Position numbers and translations under genes: made by a program
The notes under the pieces: model-generated
The model's input: the letters and a program-made list of their open reading frames with translations, nothing else
Told to the model about the DNA's origin: nothing
The model's database searches: none
Part shown: positions 1 to 7,800 of the stretch, one piece after another
Position numbering within the stretch: the stretch's first letter is position 1
Layout: the number at the start of each line of letters is the position of its first letter
Assembly: GCA_942491345.1 (NCBI GenBank)
Contig: CALOAN010000011.1
Coordinates: 248,001 to 312,000 of the forward strand
Source: JAHEEL01 sp942491345
GTDB lineage: Bacteria; Actinomycetota; Acidimicrobiia; Spongiisociales; UBA5794
Direction: 5' to 3'
DNA length: 64,000 nt

Positions 1-2
1 AG

Positions 3-2081
3 CGTCGCAAAGCCGCGAATCTGCTCGAGGTCGCCCAAGGGTTTGGCTCCTTCCCGATCGTGCTTGAGACGTACCGGGAGATCCTCAAGGATCACTTCGA
101 CGTGCCGGCACTCAAAGAGGTGCTCGGAGACATCGAGCAGCGGCGGACGACGCTCGTCGAGCTCGATCTGCCCGCTCCGAGCCCGTTTGCGACCTCACTC
201 ACGTTCGATTTCGTCGCCTCCTTCATGTACGACTATGACGCACCGGTCGCCGAGCGGCGAGCGGCCGCACTGTCGCTCGATCGTGCACTCCTCGCAGACC
301 TCCTCGGAGAGCCGGAGTTCCGAGATCTCCTCGATGCCGGGTCCATTCACGAGGTCGAGCAGGATCTCCAGCGAGTCACGCCGGACCGCCGAGCACGGTC
401 AGCGGATGCTGTCCACGACCTACTCCTCCACCTCGGTCCGCTCGATGTGGAGGAACTGCGCAAACGCGTCGACAACCCGGACGGTCTCGACGACCACCTC
501 GAGGGGCTGATGGCGTCGACCCGGATCGCGATGGTGCGGGTTGGGGACTCGCGTCGGTACGCCGCAGTCGAGGACCTGTCGCGCCTTCGCGACGCCCTCG
601 GTATCGCTCCTCCTAGGGAGACGCCGGAGGCGCTGCTCGTATCCGTGGACGATCCAACCGGAGACGTCGTGGGCCGATACGCCCGAACCCACGGCCCGTT
701 CACGGTCGCCGAGGCTGCAGCGGCCCTCAACCTCCCGGACGCCGTCATCCTCGAGATCCTCGCGCGCCTGGAGGTGGCGGGGCGCGTGGCCCTCGGCGGC
801 TATCGGCCGGGTGGCACCGATGCAGAGTGGATCGACACGAACGTTCTCCGCCGCGTCCGACGAGCAAGCCTGGCTCGACTCCGGTCCGAGGTCGAGGCCG
901 TCGAGCCGCGTGGTCTGGCACGGTTCCTTCCTCGCTGGCAGGCGGCCGGGCCCTCGTCACCACGCGGAACCACCAATCCGCTCGCTGTGGTCGAGCGCCT
1001 CGCCGGAGCCCGTCTCATCGCGTCATCGCTCGAAACGGATGTGCTGGTCGATCGGGGGGTCACATCCGGACTTGATGAGCTGCTGGCGTCCGGTGAGGCC
1101 GTGTGGATCGGGCGCGGGCCGATCGGTGACCGCGACGGTTCCCTCGCCCTCTACCCCCGCGCATCGGTCCCTCTGCTACATTGGGCAAGGCCCGCCGATA
1201 CACCCGATGGCCCCATCCACGAGGCCATCCGTACGCGACTCGGTGAGGGTGCCTCGTTCTTCGCGGATCTGTATGCCGCCGCCGGTGGTGGTGATCCGTC
1301 CGAGATCCTTTCGGCATTGTGGGATCTCGTCTGGGCCGGCGAGGTCACCAACGACACCCTGGCGCCCGTTCGAGCCTTCATCAGCGGCGGGATCTCGCGT
1401 CGCCGGACCCGGAAGCCGGTCATGTCTGCCGCTACCCCGCCGGCCGGTGCCGGGCGCTGGTATGCGGTCTCAGATCTGCATCGCACAACCCCGACCGCCG
1501 AGGAGTCGGCTACAGCCATAGCGAACACTCTTCTGGATCGGCACGGCGTCGTTGGTCGTGACACGGTGCTCGCTGAAGGTGTGCCGGGCGGGTTTGCGGG
1601 CCTCTACCCCGTATTGGCCGCCTTGGAGGACATCGGCGCCGCCAGGCGGGGCTACTTCGTCGAAGGGCTCGGCGGCGCGCAGTTCGGTATCCCGGGCGCA
1701 ATCGACCGTCTCCGGTCTCGTGACGCCACCGGCCTGTTCCCGCTCGCGGCCTCGGACCCTGCCAACGCCTACGGGGCAGCGGTTCCCTGGCCCGATCATC
1801 CAACCGCGAGACCCGTACGGCGCGCTGGGGCCTACGTCGTGATTGACGACGGCTCGCTCATCGCATATGTCGACCGCAGCGGGCGCTCGGTCGCCTCGTT
1901 CACCGACGACGGCGCCGTCTTCGCCCGCGGCCTTGCCCTCCTCGGACCGCGGATCAAACACTGGACCGTGGAACGGATCGACGGGGTCACCGCAGCCGAC
2001 GCCGCATACCGACCCGACCTCGTCGATGTGGGATTCGTGATGGGCTACAAGGGTCTTACGTTGAGGACCACCCGTGCCTGA
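3..2081 (+). CDS. lhr: Large Lhr-type ATP-dependent helicase, 3' part (truncated by window start)
   Basis: The reading frame is open from base 3, so the gene starts outside the window; 692 residues are visible. The first residues (RRKAANLLEVAQGFGSFPIV, then LETYRE) match the segment of Lhr proteins after the second RecA-like domain. The rest fits the winged-helix/core domain and the long C-terminal region of large Lhr proteins. The DEAD/DEAH motifs and Walker A would lie upstream and cannot be checked. Lhr enzymes are 3'-5' DNA translocases and helicases linked to DNA repair, induced by DNA damage in mycobacteria. The C-terminal region of large Lhr resembles the YcaQ/AlkZ fold, and a YcaQ-type gene occurs later in this window. 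Family assignment is secure; activity is not testable here. Confidence 0.85.
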   Translation, partial: RRKAANLLEVAQGFGSFPIVLETYREILKDHFDVPALKEVLGDIEQRRTTLVELDLPAPSPFATSLTFDFVASFMYDYDAPVAERRAAALSLDRALLADLLGEPEFRDLLDAGSIHEVEQDLQRVTPDRRARSADAVHDLLLHLGPLDVEELRKRVDNPDGLDDHLEGLMASTRIAMVRVGDSRRYAAVEDLSRLRDALGIAPPRETPEALLVSVDDPTGDVVGRYARTHGPFTVAEAAAALNLPDAVILEILARLEVAGRVALGGYRPGGTDAEWIDTNVLRRVRRASLARLRSEVEAVEPRGLARFLPRWQAAGPSSPRGTTNPLAVVERLAGARLIASSLETDVLVDRGVTSGLDELLASGEAVWIGRGPIGDRDGSLALYPRASVPLLHWARPADTPDGPIHEAIRTRLGEGASFFADLYAAAGGGDPSEILSALWDLVWAGEVTNDTLAPVRAFISGGISRRRTRKPVMSAATPPAGAGRWYAVSDLHRTTPTAEESATAIANTLLDRHGVVGRDTVLAEGVPGGFAGLYPVLAALEDIGAARRGYFVEGLGGAQFGIPGAIDRLRSRDATGLFPLAASDPANAYGAAVPWPDHPTARPVRRAGAYVVIDDGSLIAYVDRSGRSVASFTDDGAVFARGLALLGPRIKHWTVERIDGVTAADAAYRPDLVDVGFVMGYKGLTLRTTRA

Positions 2082-2121
2082 TGGCCCGAAGCCGACTCGA
2101 AGACACAAGCCCCCAAGACCT

Positions 2122-2570
2122 CCCCTCCACCACGGAGTGGGGGAGGGTGCCCGAGCGCAGCGAGGGCGGGAGGGGGCCGTCTGGGAGCTAGTACCCACAA
2201 CATGAGGCCCGGAGCGCGTTGACGACAGCCCCCTCCGCGTCCGAGCATCCGCTCGAACGCGCCTCCCCCACTGCGTGGGAGAGGCAAAAACCTCCACACT
2301 CTCCCCTCCACCACGAAGTGGGGGAGGGTGCCCGAGCACAGCGAGGGCGGGAGGGGGCGGCCTGGGAGCCAGCACCGCGAAGAGGAGGTCTAGCGCCCGG
2401 GTGCACGAGCACAGCGAGGGCGGGAGGGTGCCCGAGCACAGCGAGGGCGGGAGGGTGCCCGAGCGCAGCGAGGGCGGGAGGGGGCGGCCTGGCGGCAAGA
2501 ACAGCCCCCTCCGCGTCCGGGCAATTGCCCGGACGCGCCTCCCCCACTCCGTGGTGGAGGCACAAACCGC
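2122..2570. repeat. Composite repeat cluster (palindromic and tandem GC-rich units)
   Basis: This gene-free stretch holds two copies of a composite unit. Part A, at about 2122-2177 and 2303-2358, contains an inverted core (CCTCCACCACGAAGTGGGGG type) followed by GTGCCCGAGC(A/G)CAGCGAGGGCGGGAGG. The second part of A is then tandemly repeated three times at about 2401-2487 with a ~27-bp period. Part B, at about 2227-2291 and 2502-2562, contains CCCCCTCCGCGTCC, a small hairpin and CGCGCCTCCCCCACT. No credible gene is present; ORFs through it have low-complexity translations. It resembles non-autonomous intergenic repeats. A CACGAAGTGGGGG word like the one in A recurs inside dnaE2 near 19.84-19.91 kb. 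Confidence 0.8.
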
Positions 2571-2574
2571 GTGT

Positions 2575-2655
2575 CTCGAGTCTCGGATCTCGGATCTCGG
2601 ATCTCGGATCTCGGATCTCAAGTCTCAAATCTCAAGTCTCGGATCTCGGATCTAT
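2575..2655. repeat. Heptamer tandem repeat (CTCGGAT)
   Basis: Tandem array of the 7-bp word CTCGGAT with a diverged middle (CTCAAGT, CTCAAAT variants), directly downstream of the composite repeats and running up to the 3' end of the DUF971 gene on the opposite strand. No coding potential. Short-word arrays of a similar kind occur near 39.15, 51.3 and 55.75 kb with different words. Confidence 0.85.
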
Positions 2656-2939
2656 GACTCCCCGAGTCTCCTCAACTGCCCATACGGATAGATACCGTCA
2701 TGGTGGCTATCGCCGAAGGTGAAGCTGAGTGCGTATCCGCCGACGAGTTGCGCGTTCGTGATCGTCGACCGGTCGCCGAGTTGGACGGCAGGGGTGGCGG
2801 CAGCGGTGTGTTCGCGACACTCTGCACAAGGGCACGCATCGCGCAAGCGGCTGCCGGACAGCACCGTGGCTACTCCGTCGCTCCATTCGATTGTGACTGA
2901 TTCTCGTTCAACCGTGATGCGCTCGGGTTCGTACTTCAC
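2652..2939 (-). CDS. DUF971 (GBBH-like N-terminal domain) protein
   Basis: 95 residues, the full length of a stand-alone DUF971 protein. Visible features are the opening beta segment with EWSDG (18-22) and the Cys cluster CPCAEC at about 36-41 (the zinc-binding type seen in the N-terminal domain of gamma-butyrobetaine hydroxylase), then a late YALSFTFGDSHHDGIYPY segment. Stand-alone members are often linked to Fe-S metabolism or regulation, but no firm role is known. The GTG start at 2939 lies 6 nt after a TACCGT box (2951-2946), so a leaderless transcript is likely. It is divergent from the DUF4032 gene across 35 bp. The 3' end abuts the heptamer repeat. Confidence 0.85.
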   Translation of the reverse strand: MKYEPERITVERESVTIEWSDGVATVLSGSRLRDACPCAECREHTAAATPAVQLGDRSTITNAQLVGGYALSFTFGDSHHDGIYPYGQLRRLGES

Positions 2940-2945
2940 GACCGA

Positions 2946-2951
2946 ACGGTA
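2946..2951 (-). promoter_or_regulatory. -10 box TACCGT, leaderless start of DUF971 gene
   Basis: TACCGT followed by exactly 6 nt and the GTG start at 2939. This matches the TANNNT-6/7-start geometry of 13 genes in this window. No Shine-Dalgarno sequence is visible. Confidence 0.55.
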
Positions 2952-2961
2952 CCAGTGGCTC

Positions 2962-2967
2962 TATTGT
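2962..2967 (+). promoter_or_regulatory. -10 box TATTGT, leaderless start of DUF4032 gene
   Basis: TATTGT followed by 7 nt and the ATG at 2975. It back-to-backs with the DUF971 promoter in a 35-bp divergent region, so the two -10 boxes are only about 10 bp apart. Confidence 0.55.
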
Positions 2968-2974
2968 CAAAAGT

Positions 2975-4210
2975 ATGTCTGTGCCCAAACTCAAGATTCG
3001 ACCGGGAAACCCGGATTTCCTCGACCTCCCGTGGGATCTCCCAATCCTCGAATGGCAGGATCCGCACCTCGTTGAGATGCCGACCGGCATTCACCGTCAT
3101 CCGGTTGTGTTCGTCGCGTATCCCGAGGGTATCTACGCCATCAAGGAGCTGCCGGTCCGACTGGCCAAACACGAGTTCAAGACCCTCCGCAAACTAGCAA
3201 AGAGGACCACGAGATCGGCACGTCCGGCCGGCCTTGTTGTGCGCGGGTGGGCCGATCCCCATGAGGAGTACTCCGGCGCGTTGATCACCCAATTCGTGAA
3301 TCACGCGTTCCCGTATCGGGAACTGATCTCCGACGGTGGATTCGGAAGTCGCAGAAGGCAAATGCTCGACGCCTTTGCCGGACTCCTCGTCGAGCTTCAC
3401 TTGGCCGGGTGCTTTTGGGGCGATTGCTCCCTCTCCAATGTGCTCTACCGGTACGACGCAGCGAAGATCGAGGCGGTAATGGTCGACGCTGAGACATCCC
3501 GCCTGTACGACGAATTGAGCGTCGGCCAGCGACGCGAAGATCTAGAGATCATGCAAGTCAACCTCGCTGGTGACATGTCCGACATCGCTGCCTGGCAGGG
3601 CTACGACGTCGAAGAGGCCGACCTCGAGATCGGGTTCGACATCACCGATCGGTATGCCGCGCTGTGGGATGAGCTGACCACCGATTTGGTGATCGCCTCG
3701 GATGAGCGATATCGGATTCGCGAGCGGGTCGGGAGATTGAACGACCTCGGTTTCGCCGTCGATGATGTCGAGATCATCCCGGATGGGACGTCGAGCCTCG
3801 TGCGCATCGCGGTGAGTGTCGGGGGCCGGACCTTCCACTCGCAACGCCTCCGGGAGCTCACCGGCATCGACGCCGCGGAGAATCAGGCGCGCCAGATTCT
3901 GTCCGACATGCGCTACCACCGGGCAAAACACGGCGGGACGTACGACCCCGATTCGAAGACGGCGAGAACCGTGTCGGCGATGAACTGGCGCATCAACCGC
4001 TTCGAGCCGTTCACCGCGCGGATCGCTGAGCTCCATCCGTCCGCCGATCCGATCCAGGAGTTCTGCGACTACCTCAACTTCCGGTACGCGCTTGCGTCGG
4101 AACTCGGACGGGACGTCGACAGCGCTGCCGCGTTCGAGGAGTGGATAGAGGCGGGGACGCCGGGGTTCGATCCGCTGGTCACAACCCTGGAACAGAACTC
4201 GCTCCCGTAG
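2975..4210 (+). CDS. DUF4032 family kinase-like protein
   Basis: 411 residues, matching the actinobacterial DUF4032 family, whose N-terminal half resembles lipopolysaccharide-type protein kinases. Kinase-like marks are an ATP-site lysine candidate in YAIKELPVRLAKHEFK (about 50-65), a catalytic-loop-like WGDCSLSNVLYR at about 147-158 (usual form HxDxxxxN; here the Asp and Asn are kept in GDCSLSN) and a DFG-like MVDAET at about 168-173. The C-terminal half (DUF4032 proper) has no recognised function. Leaderless start at ATG 2975. It converges with the SDR gene, the two overlapping by 32 bp. Substrate unknown; kinase activity is an inference from motifs. Confidence 0.8.
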   Translation: MSVPKLKIRPGNPDFLDLPWDLPILEWQDPHLVEMPTGIHRHPVVFVAYPEGIYAIKELPVRLAKHEFKTLRKLAKRTTRSARPAGLVVRGWADPHEEYSGALITQFVNHAFPYRELISDGGFGSRRRQMLDAFAGLLVELHLAGCFWGDCSLSNVLYRYDAAKIEAVMVDAETSRLYDELSVGQRREDLEIMQVNLAGDMSDIAAWQGYDVEEADLEIGFDITDRYAALWDELTTDLVIASDERYRIRERVGRLNDLGFAVDDVEIIPDGTSSLVRIAVSVGGRTFHSQRLRELTGIDAAENQARQILSDMRYHRAKHGGTYDPDSKTARTVSAMNWRINRFEPFTARIAELHPSADPIQEFCDYLNFRYALASELGRDVDSAAAFEEWIEAGTPGFDPLVTTLEQNSLP

Positions 4211-4946
4211 CACCGCCATCGACGGGCAGGACCGCGCCGGTGATCCACGATGCCGCGTCGGACGCGAGGAACAGAACGGCTGCGGCAACGTCCTGGGGCT
4301 CCCCGATGCGCTTCAGCGGATGGAGCGCCGCAGTGTGCTCCTCGATCCCGTCCCACAGCAACGCGGAGAGCCTGGTGCGCACGACACCAGGGGCTACGGA
4401 ATTGACTCGCACCGCCGGCGCCAACTCGAAGGCGAGCTGCCGTGTGAGGTGGATGAGCGCCGCCTTCGAGACGTTGTATGCGCCGAGAGCAGGTCCGGGC
4501 TGGAGCCCGCCAACCGACGCGATGTTGACGATCGAGCCGCCGCTCTCGTTCATTGATTGACGCCACACCTCACGTGACCACACGAGGGGGGCGCGTTGGT
4601 TCACCGCCCAGGTCTTGTCCACCGCCCCCAGATCGACGTCCACCAACGGTCCAGCGGACGGGTTGGTACCCGCGTTGTTGACAAGGATGTCGCAGGACCC
4701 GAACCGGTCGACCACCTCACCGACCGCTCGCGTCGCAGCCGCCTCATCGTCGGCACGTGCCTCGATCGGCAACAGCCGATCCCCGCCATCGAGCCGCGAG
4801 ACCACACCCGCAAGGTTCTCGGCTCGGCGCGAGGTCACGGCGACTCCTCGAGCGCCCGAGTCCAAGAATCCCGCCGCGATGGCCTCTCCAATTCCGCGAC
4901 TGCCGCCGGTCACGAGCGCAACGCGCCCGTCGAATCGGATCTCCAT
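4179..4946 (-). CDS. SDR family oxidoreductase (FabG-like)
   Basis: 255 residues, classical short-chain dehydrogenase length. NAD(P)-binding TGGSRGIG at about 14-21, NNAG at about 89-92, catalytic Ser in NIASVGG, and the YNVSK active-site Tyr/Lys near 157-161. The end carries the family's FLASDAASWITGAVLPVDGG. It should reduce or oxidise a keto/hydroxy group on a small or acyl substrate, in the cytosol; the substrate cannot be told. The start has an SD (GGAG) 6-7 nt before ATG 4946. The flavin reductase-like gene lies just upstream on the same strand (11-nt gap), so the two may be co-transcribed. Confidence 0.85.
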   Translation of the reverse strand: MEIRFDGRVALVTGGSRGIGEAIAAGFLDSGARGVAVTSRRAENLAGVVSRLDGGDRLLPIEARADDEAAATRAVGEVVDRFGSCDILVNNAGTNPSAGPLVDVDLGAVDKTWAVNQRAPLVWSREVWRQSMNESGGSIVNIASVGGLQPGPALGAYNVSKAALIHLTRQLAFELAPAVRVNSVAPGVVRTRLSALLWDGIEEHTAALHPLKRIGEPQDVAAAVLFLASDAASWITGAVLPVDGGATGASSVPGL

Positions 4947-4957
4947 AGGTGCTCCGT

Positions 4958-5464
4958 TCAGTGTCCGCCTCTTCGAACGCCACCGTACTTCATCCGCGTG
5001 TCCTCCATCCTCGCTACCGCAGCTTCCCGGCCCCCTTCACTGAAGCCGGCGTCGACGACTTCGCCGAGGAACAAGTCGTGCGTCCCGACGTCAATCACCT
5101 GGGTCAAACGGCACTCGAGCCAGGCCACCGCTTCGTCGAAGATCGGAACTCCCGTCAGCCCCGTCCGTACGGGCCGGCCATTCAGCGTGTGCCCATCTCT
5201 CTCGGCCGGCGTTGAGAACTTGCGAAAGACACGCGTGTCCTCGCGATCCCAGAGATTCACAGAGAATGACCCACCGTCGCGAATGAGGCGATTCGTCACT
5301 GCCTTTCGGTCAACAGAGATGGCGATGAGCACCGGTTCCATCGACACCTGCGTCACCCACGATTGGGTCATCCCATTCCACTCGTCGCCGTGGCGCGAAC
5401 CGACCAGGCAGAGCGCGTTCGGAATCGACCAGGTCACGGCGTTGACCGTCTCCGCATCCATCAT
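4958..5464 (-). CDS. Flavin reductase-like FMN-binding protein
   Basis: Starting at the ATGATG pair 5464/5461 gives about 168 residues, typical of flavin reductase-like (split-barrel FMN) domain proteins. The longer frame would add 22 atypical residues and run into the divergent stress-protein gene. Family marks are SRHGDEWNGMTQSWVTQVS, then PVLIAISVDRKAVTNRLI and SFSVNLWDRED. An SD-like GGGAGG sits just before the ATG pair. It probably supplies reduced FMN or acts as a small flavoprotein oxidoreductase, possibly with the downstream SDR. The partner monooxygenase, if any, is not in the window. Confidence 0.8.
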   Translation of the reverse strand: MMDAETVNAVTWSIPNALCLVGSRHGDEWNGMTQSWVTQVSMEPVLIAISVDRKAVTNRLIRDGGSFSVNLWDREDTRVFRKFSTPAERDGHTLNGRPVRTGLTGVPIFDEAVAWLECRLTQVIDVGTHDLFLGEVVDAGFSEGGREAAVARMEDTRMKYGGVRRGGH

Positions 5465-5496
5465 CCCTCCCGGGGTCGTCACGTGTGTCCCCACCC

Positions 5497-5502
5497 TAGA
5501 AT
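5497..5502 (+). promoter_or_regulatory. -10 box TAGAAT, leaderless start of universal stress gene
   Basis: TAGAAT, 6 nt, ATG 5509. A close match to the consensus -10 and to the TANNNT-6-start pattern of this genome; no SD is present. Confidence 0.6.
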
Positions 5503-5508
5503 GGCGCA

Positions 5509-6027
5509 ATGCACGTGCTGATCGCGACATCGGGCGTTCTCAGCCCCGAACCCGCCGTTGAGTTCACTCGCCACCTCCTCGGCCAGAACGGGCGGGTAAC
5601 GCTCATCACCGTCATCGAGGTACCTCGGGCGTTCCTCGAAGACCTCCACGCTTCGAACGGCCGGCCGCTTTCGTCCGACGATGGGCGAGAAGAGGCAGTC
5701 GCTCGGTACCTCGAGGAACGCGGTCGCAAGACCGTTGAACCCGTGCGCGTTGCGCTCGAGTCTGCGCGTATCCCGTCCGAAGTCCGGTTCGTCGAGGGTG
5801 ATGACGCTGCGACCGGGATCACACAGGCAGCTGACGCGCTCGACGCCGACGTGGTCATCCTCGGGGCCACTCGACCGATCTTCAACCGGGATGCGTGGGA
5901 AAGCATCTCAGCACGTGTCATGCTGGAATCCGGCCGCACGGTGCTGGTGGTGCCGGCGCCGCCGAGGGACAACGGTGCGGACTCCCGGGAGCCACGAGAG
6001 ACGGTCCCCGATTCGGTCGAGGATTAG
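5509..6027 (+). CDS. Universal stress protein (UspA family)
   Basis: 172 residues: one Usp domain (about 1-150) plus a short acidic tail. It begins MHVLIATSG and ends in the nucleotide-pocket region VVILGATRPIFNRD...ESGRTVLVVP. The G-2x-G-9x-G(S/T) ATP-binding signature is only partly kept (GATRPIFNRDAW), so ATP binding is uncertain. Cytosolic stress-associated protein of unknown target. Monocistronic: divergent upstream from the flavin reductase-like gene and convergent downstream with a lipoprotein cluster. Confidence 0.8.
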   Translation: MHVLIATSGVLSPEPAVEFTRHLLGQNGRVTLITVIEVPRAFLEDLHASNGRPLSSDDGREEAVARYLEERGRKTVEPVRVALESARIPSEVRFVEGDDAATGITQAADALDADVVILGATRPIFNRDAWESISARVMLESGRTVLVVPAPPRDNGADSREPRETVPDSVED

Positions 6028-6046
6028 CTGGGCCCCTCTTTGGTCG

Positions 6047-6496
6047 TCAGGGAGCGGGAACCGCCACTGTCGCCGTGGTTCCGCAGAAGCCAACTACGGA
6101 GTCGCGCGCGGCAATCTCAACGGTCGTCACCGCCTCCGGGATGTCAACACCGGTCAGCGATCGAGTGAAGGGTTGCTCGCCGACGTGCGGGTGGGCCAAC
6201 ACCCGGGTGTCGAGCACTTCACCGGTCAACGTTCGGACCTCCCACGCATCGGCGTAGCGATCCCAGCCGGTGTCAGCACTCTGAACGGTTGCGGTCACCA
6301 CGAAGAGGTCGCCCGAACGCTCCACCGAGGCGTCGACAACGTCGGCGCACCCCTCCACAGCCGCAACGGTCTCAGCGACGTCGCTGGCTTCGCTACAACC
6401 AGCAACGATCACCACAGCGACCACGCCGACCAAGCTACGGCGAAGGATCGCACTTCTTCGCCGGTGTCGCGGGCCGTGGATTCGACCTCTCATCAT
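6047..6496 (-). CDS. Putative lipoprotein, last of a three-gene coupled cluster
   Basis: 149 residues with a basic N-terminus, a hydrophobic stretch (SLVGVVAVVIVAGC) and a lipobox Cys at about 34. The mature part has two further Cys (GCADVV and GFCGTT), possibly disulfide-bonded. I recognise no domain. The start overlaps the stop of the upstream lipoprotein gene (ATGA at 6493-6496), so translation is probably coupled. A surface-anchored role is likely; function unknown. Confidence 0.65.
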   Translation of the reverse strand: MMRGRIHGPRHRRRSAILRRSLVGVVAVVIVAGCSEASDVAETVAAVEGCADVVDASVERSGDLFVVTATVQSADTGWDRYADAWEVRTLTGEVLDTRVLAHPHVGEQPFTRSLTGVDIPEAVTTVEIAARDSVVGFCGTTATVAVPAP

Positions 6497-7047
6497 CCGC
6501 CGGCCTCACATCGCAAGTCAACCACCGGTCCACGTGCCTCGATGCCACGCTGGAGGGTGGTACAGGCAGCCACCAAACGCGGCTGAGCGTCCGAGAAACC
6601 GGAGGAAGCGATCGCGCGGTCGATGTCGTCGAACGTCGTCGCCGTGGAGAGGTCAGACAGCAGCGGAGCGATGCCTGATCGCGAGGCCTCGAGGGCCACC
6701 GTGTACGCATGGTGATCTGTTTCGAGTTCGGAGGGTGCATCGAGCGCGTCGAGGTCCTGCACGTAGCGATCGAGCGCATCGCCGTACCCGGCAAACAGCA
6801 TCGATGCGAGCCGGGCCGTCTCAGCAACAGCGGCCTCCACAAGCTCGTCGCCCTCGACTTCCTGCTGGAGCCGGACAACTGCAACGTTGAGCTCTGAGAT
6901 GTTCTTGTCTGCGAGGTCGGTGACCTCATCCGCATAGGCGCCCGCTCGCGCCGCAACGGCCGACGCATACTCATCAGTTGGGAGCCCACCACCGGAACAC
7001 GCGGAGACGACGACGGCAGTAGCGAACAAGGTGGCCAGCCGTCTCAT
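6493..7047 (-). CDS. Putative lipoprotein, helical
   Basis: 184 residues when started at ATG 7047. That choice is supported by the signal peptide MRRLATLFATAVVVSACSG with lipobox Cys at 17, and by a 4-nt ATGA overlap with the upstream gene. The mature part is alpha-helical and acidic with a late Cys pair (VAACTT, DLRCEAGG). The domain is not recognised. It sits between two other lipoproteins, each joined by ATGA overlaps, suggesting three subunits or related surface proteins of one assembly. Confidence 0.7.
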   Translation of the reverse strand: MRRLATLFATAVVVSACSGGGLPTDEYASAVAARAGAYADEVTDLADKNISELNVAVVRLQQEVEGDELVEAAVAETARLASMLFAGYGDALDRYVQDLDALDAPSELETDHHAYTVALEASRSGIAPLLSDLSTATTFDDIDRAIASSGFSDAQPRLVAACTTLQRGIEARGPVVDLRCEAGG

Positions 7048-7733
7048 GACACGACCAAGTCGCTCAGCGGCACAAACGAATCCACGATCGCATTGCAGAC
7101 CGCGTCGGTGATCGATGCCTGACAGAACAGCTCGTAGCGGAGGCCGGAATCGGTCCAACCAAGGCTGAGCCCATCGGGAACGATGATCGGAACGACGTCG
7201 CTCCTCGCAGCGCCAATTCCGTCGGGCGCCGGGCCGACCCGAAGCACGCCGAGTTGACCGCTTTCGGCCGTGTACGGCTCGACACTCCACAGTCCGAATG
7301 CGGCAGACGTGTCGGCATCGAGGAGGCCCGTCGCCGGGTCGTAGACAAGCTGGCTCGTGACCCACCGAACGTCTCCCGGCACGGCTTCCGGGAATCGGAT
7401 CGTCGGGAGCGCCGTCGCGATCTCCACCCGGCTCGCCTGCACAAAACGGCTGCCGAGCTGCCGGTTCCATACGGTGGAGATCATGGCTTGCGGGTCGTCG
7501 TGAGGTTCTCCCGGTCCGATGTCGTCATTCACCCAGAGAATGTCGGTCGCACCGACGAGGCCTTCATTCCCTACTTCGATGACCACCGGCGGCGACGTGG
7601 TCGTGGGAAGTGTCGCGGCCGTAACCCACGCGCCGGCCCGGTCGCCGACACCTTCGAGCGGACCCGATTCTCCACACGCGCTCAACACGAGCGCGAGTGC
7701 GGCGATGATCACAACGACGTATGGGACGCGCAT
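7044..7733 (-). CDS. Putative lipoprotein, first of the coupled trio
   Basis: 229 residues from ATG 7733 (MRVPYVVVIIAALALVLSACGES: signal peptide and lipobox Cys near 20). The longer frame would add 11 residues ahead of the signal. The mature domain is beta-rich with two Cys near the C-terminus (ELFCQASITDAVCNAI). Family not recognised. The first gene of a three-lipoprotein operon, divergent from the lipoate ligase-like gene across 67 bp. Confidence 0.65.
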   Translation of the reverse strand: MRVPYVVVIIAALALVLSACGESGPLEGVGDRAGAWVTAATLPTTTSPPVVIEVGNEGLVGATDILWVNDDIGPGEPHDDPQAMISTVWNRQLGSRFVQASRVEIATALPTIRFPEAVPGDVRWVTSQLVYDPATGLLDADTSAAFGLWSVEPYTAESGQLGVLRVGPAPDGIGAARSDVVPIIVPDGLSLGWTDSGLRYELFCQASITDAVCNAIVDSFVPLSDLVVS

Positions 7734-7788
7734 GCTCGACACAAGATCAAGTGTGCCACCGTTCAACGAATACCGGCGGTCATCTCTC

Positions 7789-7794
7789 TACGCT
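7789..7794 (+). promoter_or_regulatory. -10 box TACGCT, leaderless start of lipoate ligase-like gene
   Basis: TACGCT, 6 nt, ATG 7801. This fixes the start at 7801 rather than any of the upstream in-frame codons. Confidence 0.55.
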
Positions 7795-7800
7795 CATCCG

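Noticed and set aside
2401..2487. Possible CRISPR-like array
   Set aside because: The units are directly contiguous 27-bp repeats with no unique spacers and no cas genes.
2219..2722. Long plus-strand ORFs through the repeats (167 and 138 codons)
   Set aside because: Their translation is only repeat-derived low complexity (SEGGRVPEHSEGGR type), with no SD and no domain.
6493..7470. 325-codon version of the middle lipoprotein
   Set aside because: The first 141 codons are antisense-like shadow of the neighbouring gene; the signal peptide and ATGA overlap fix the start at 7047.
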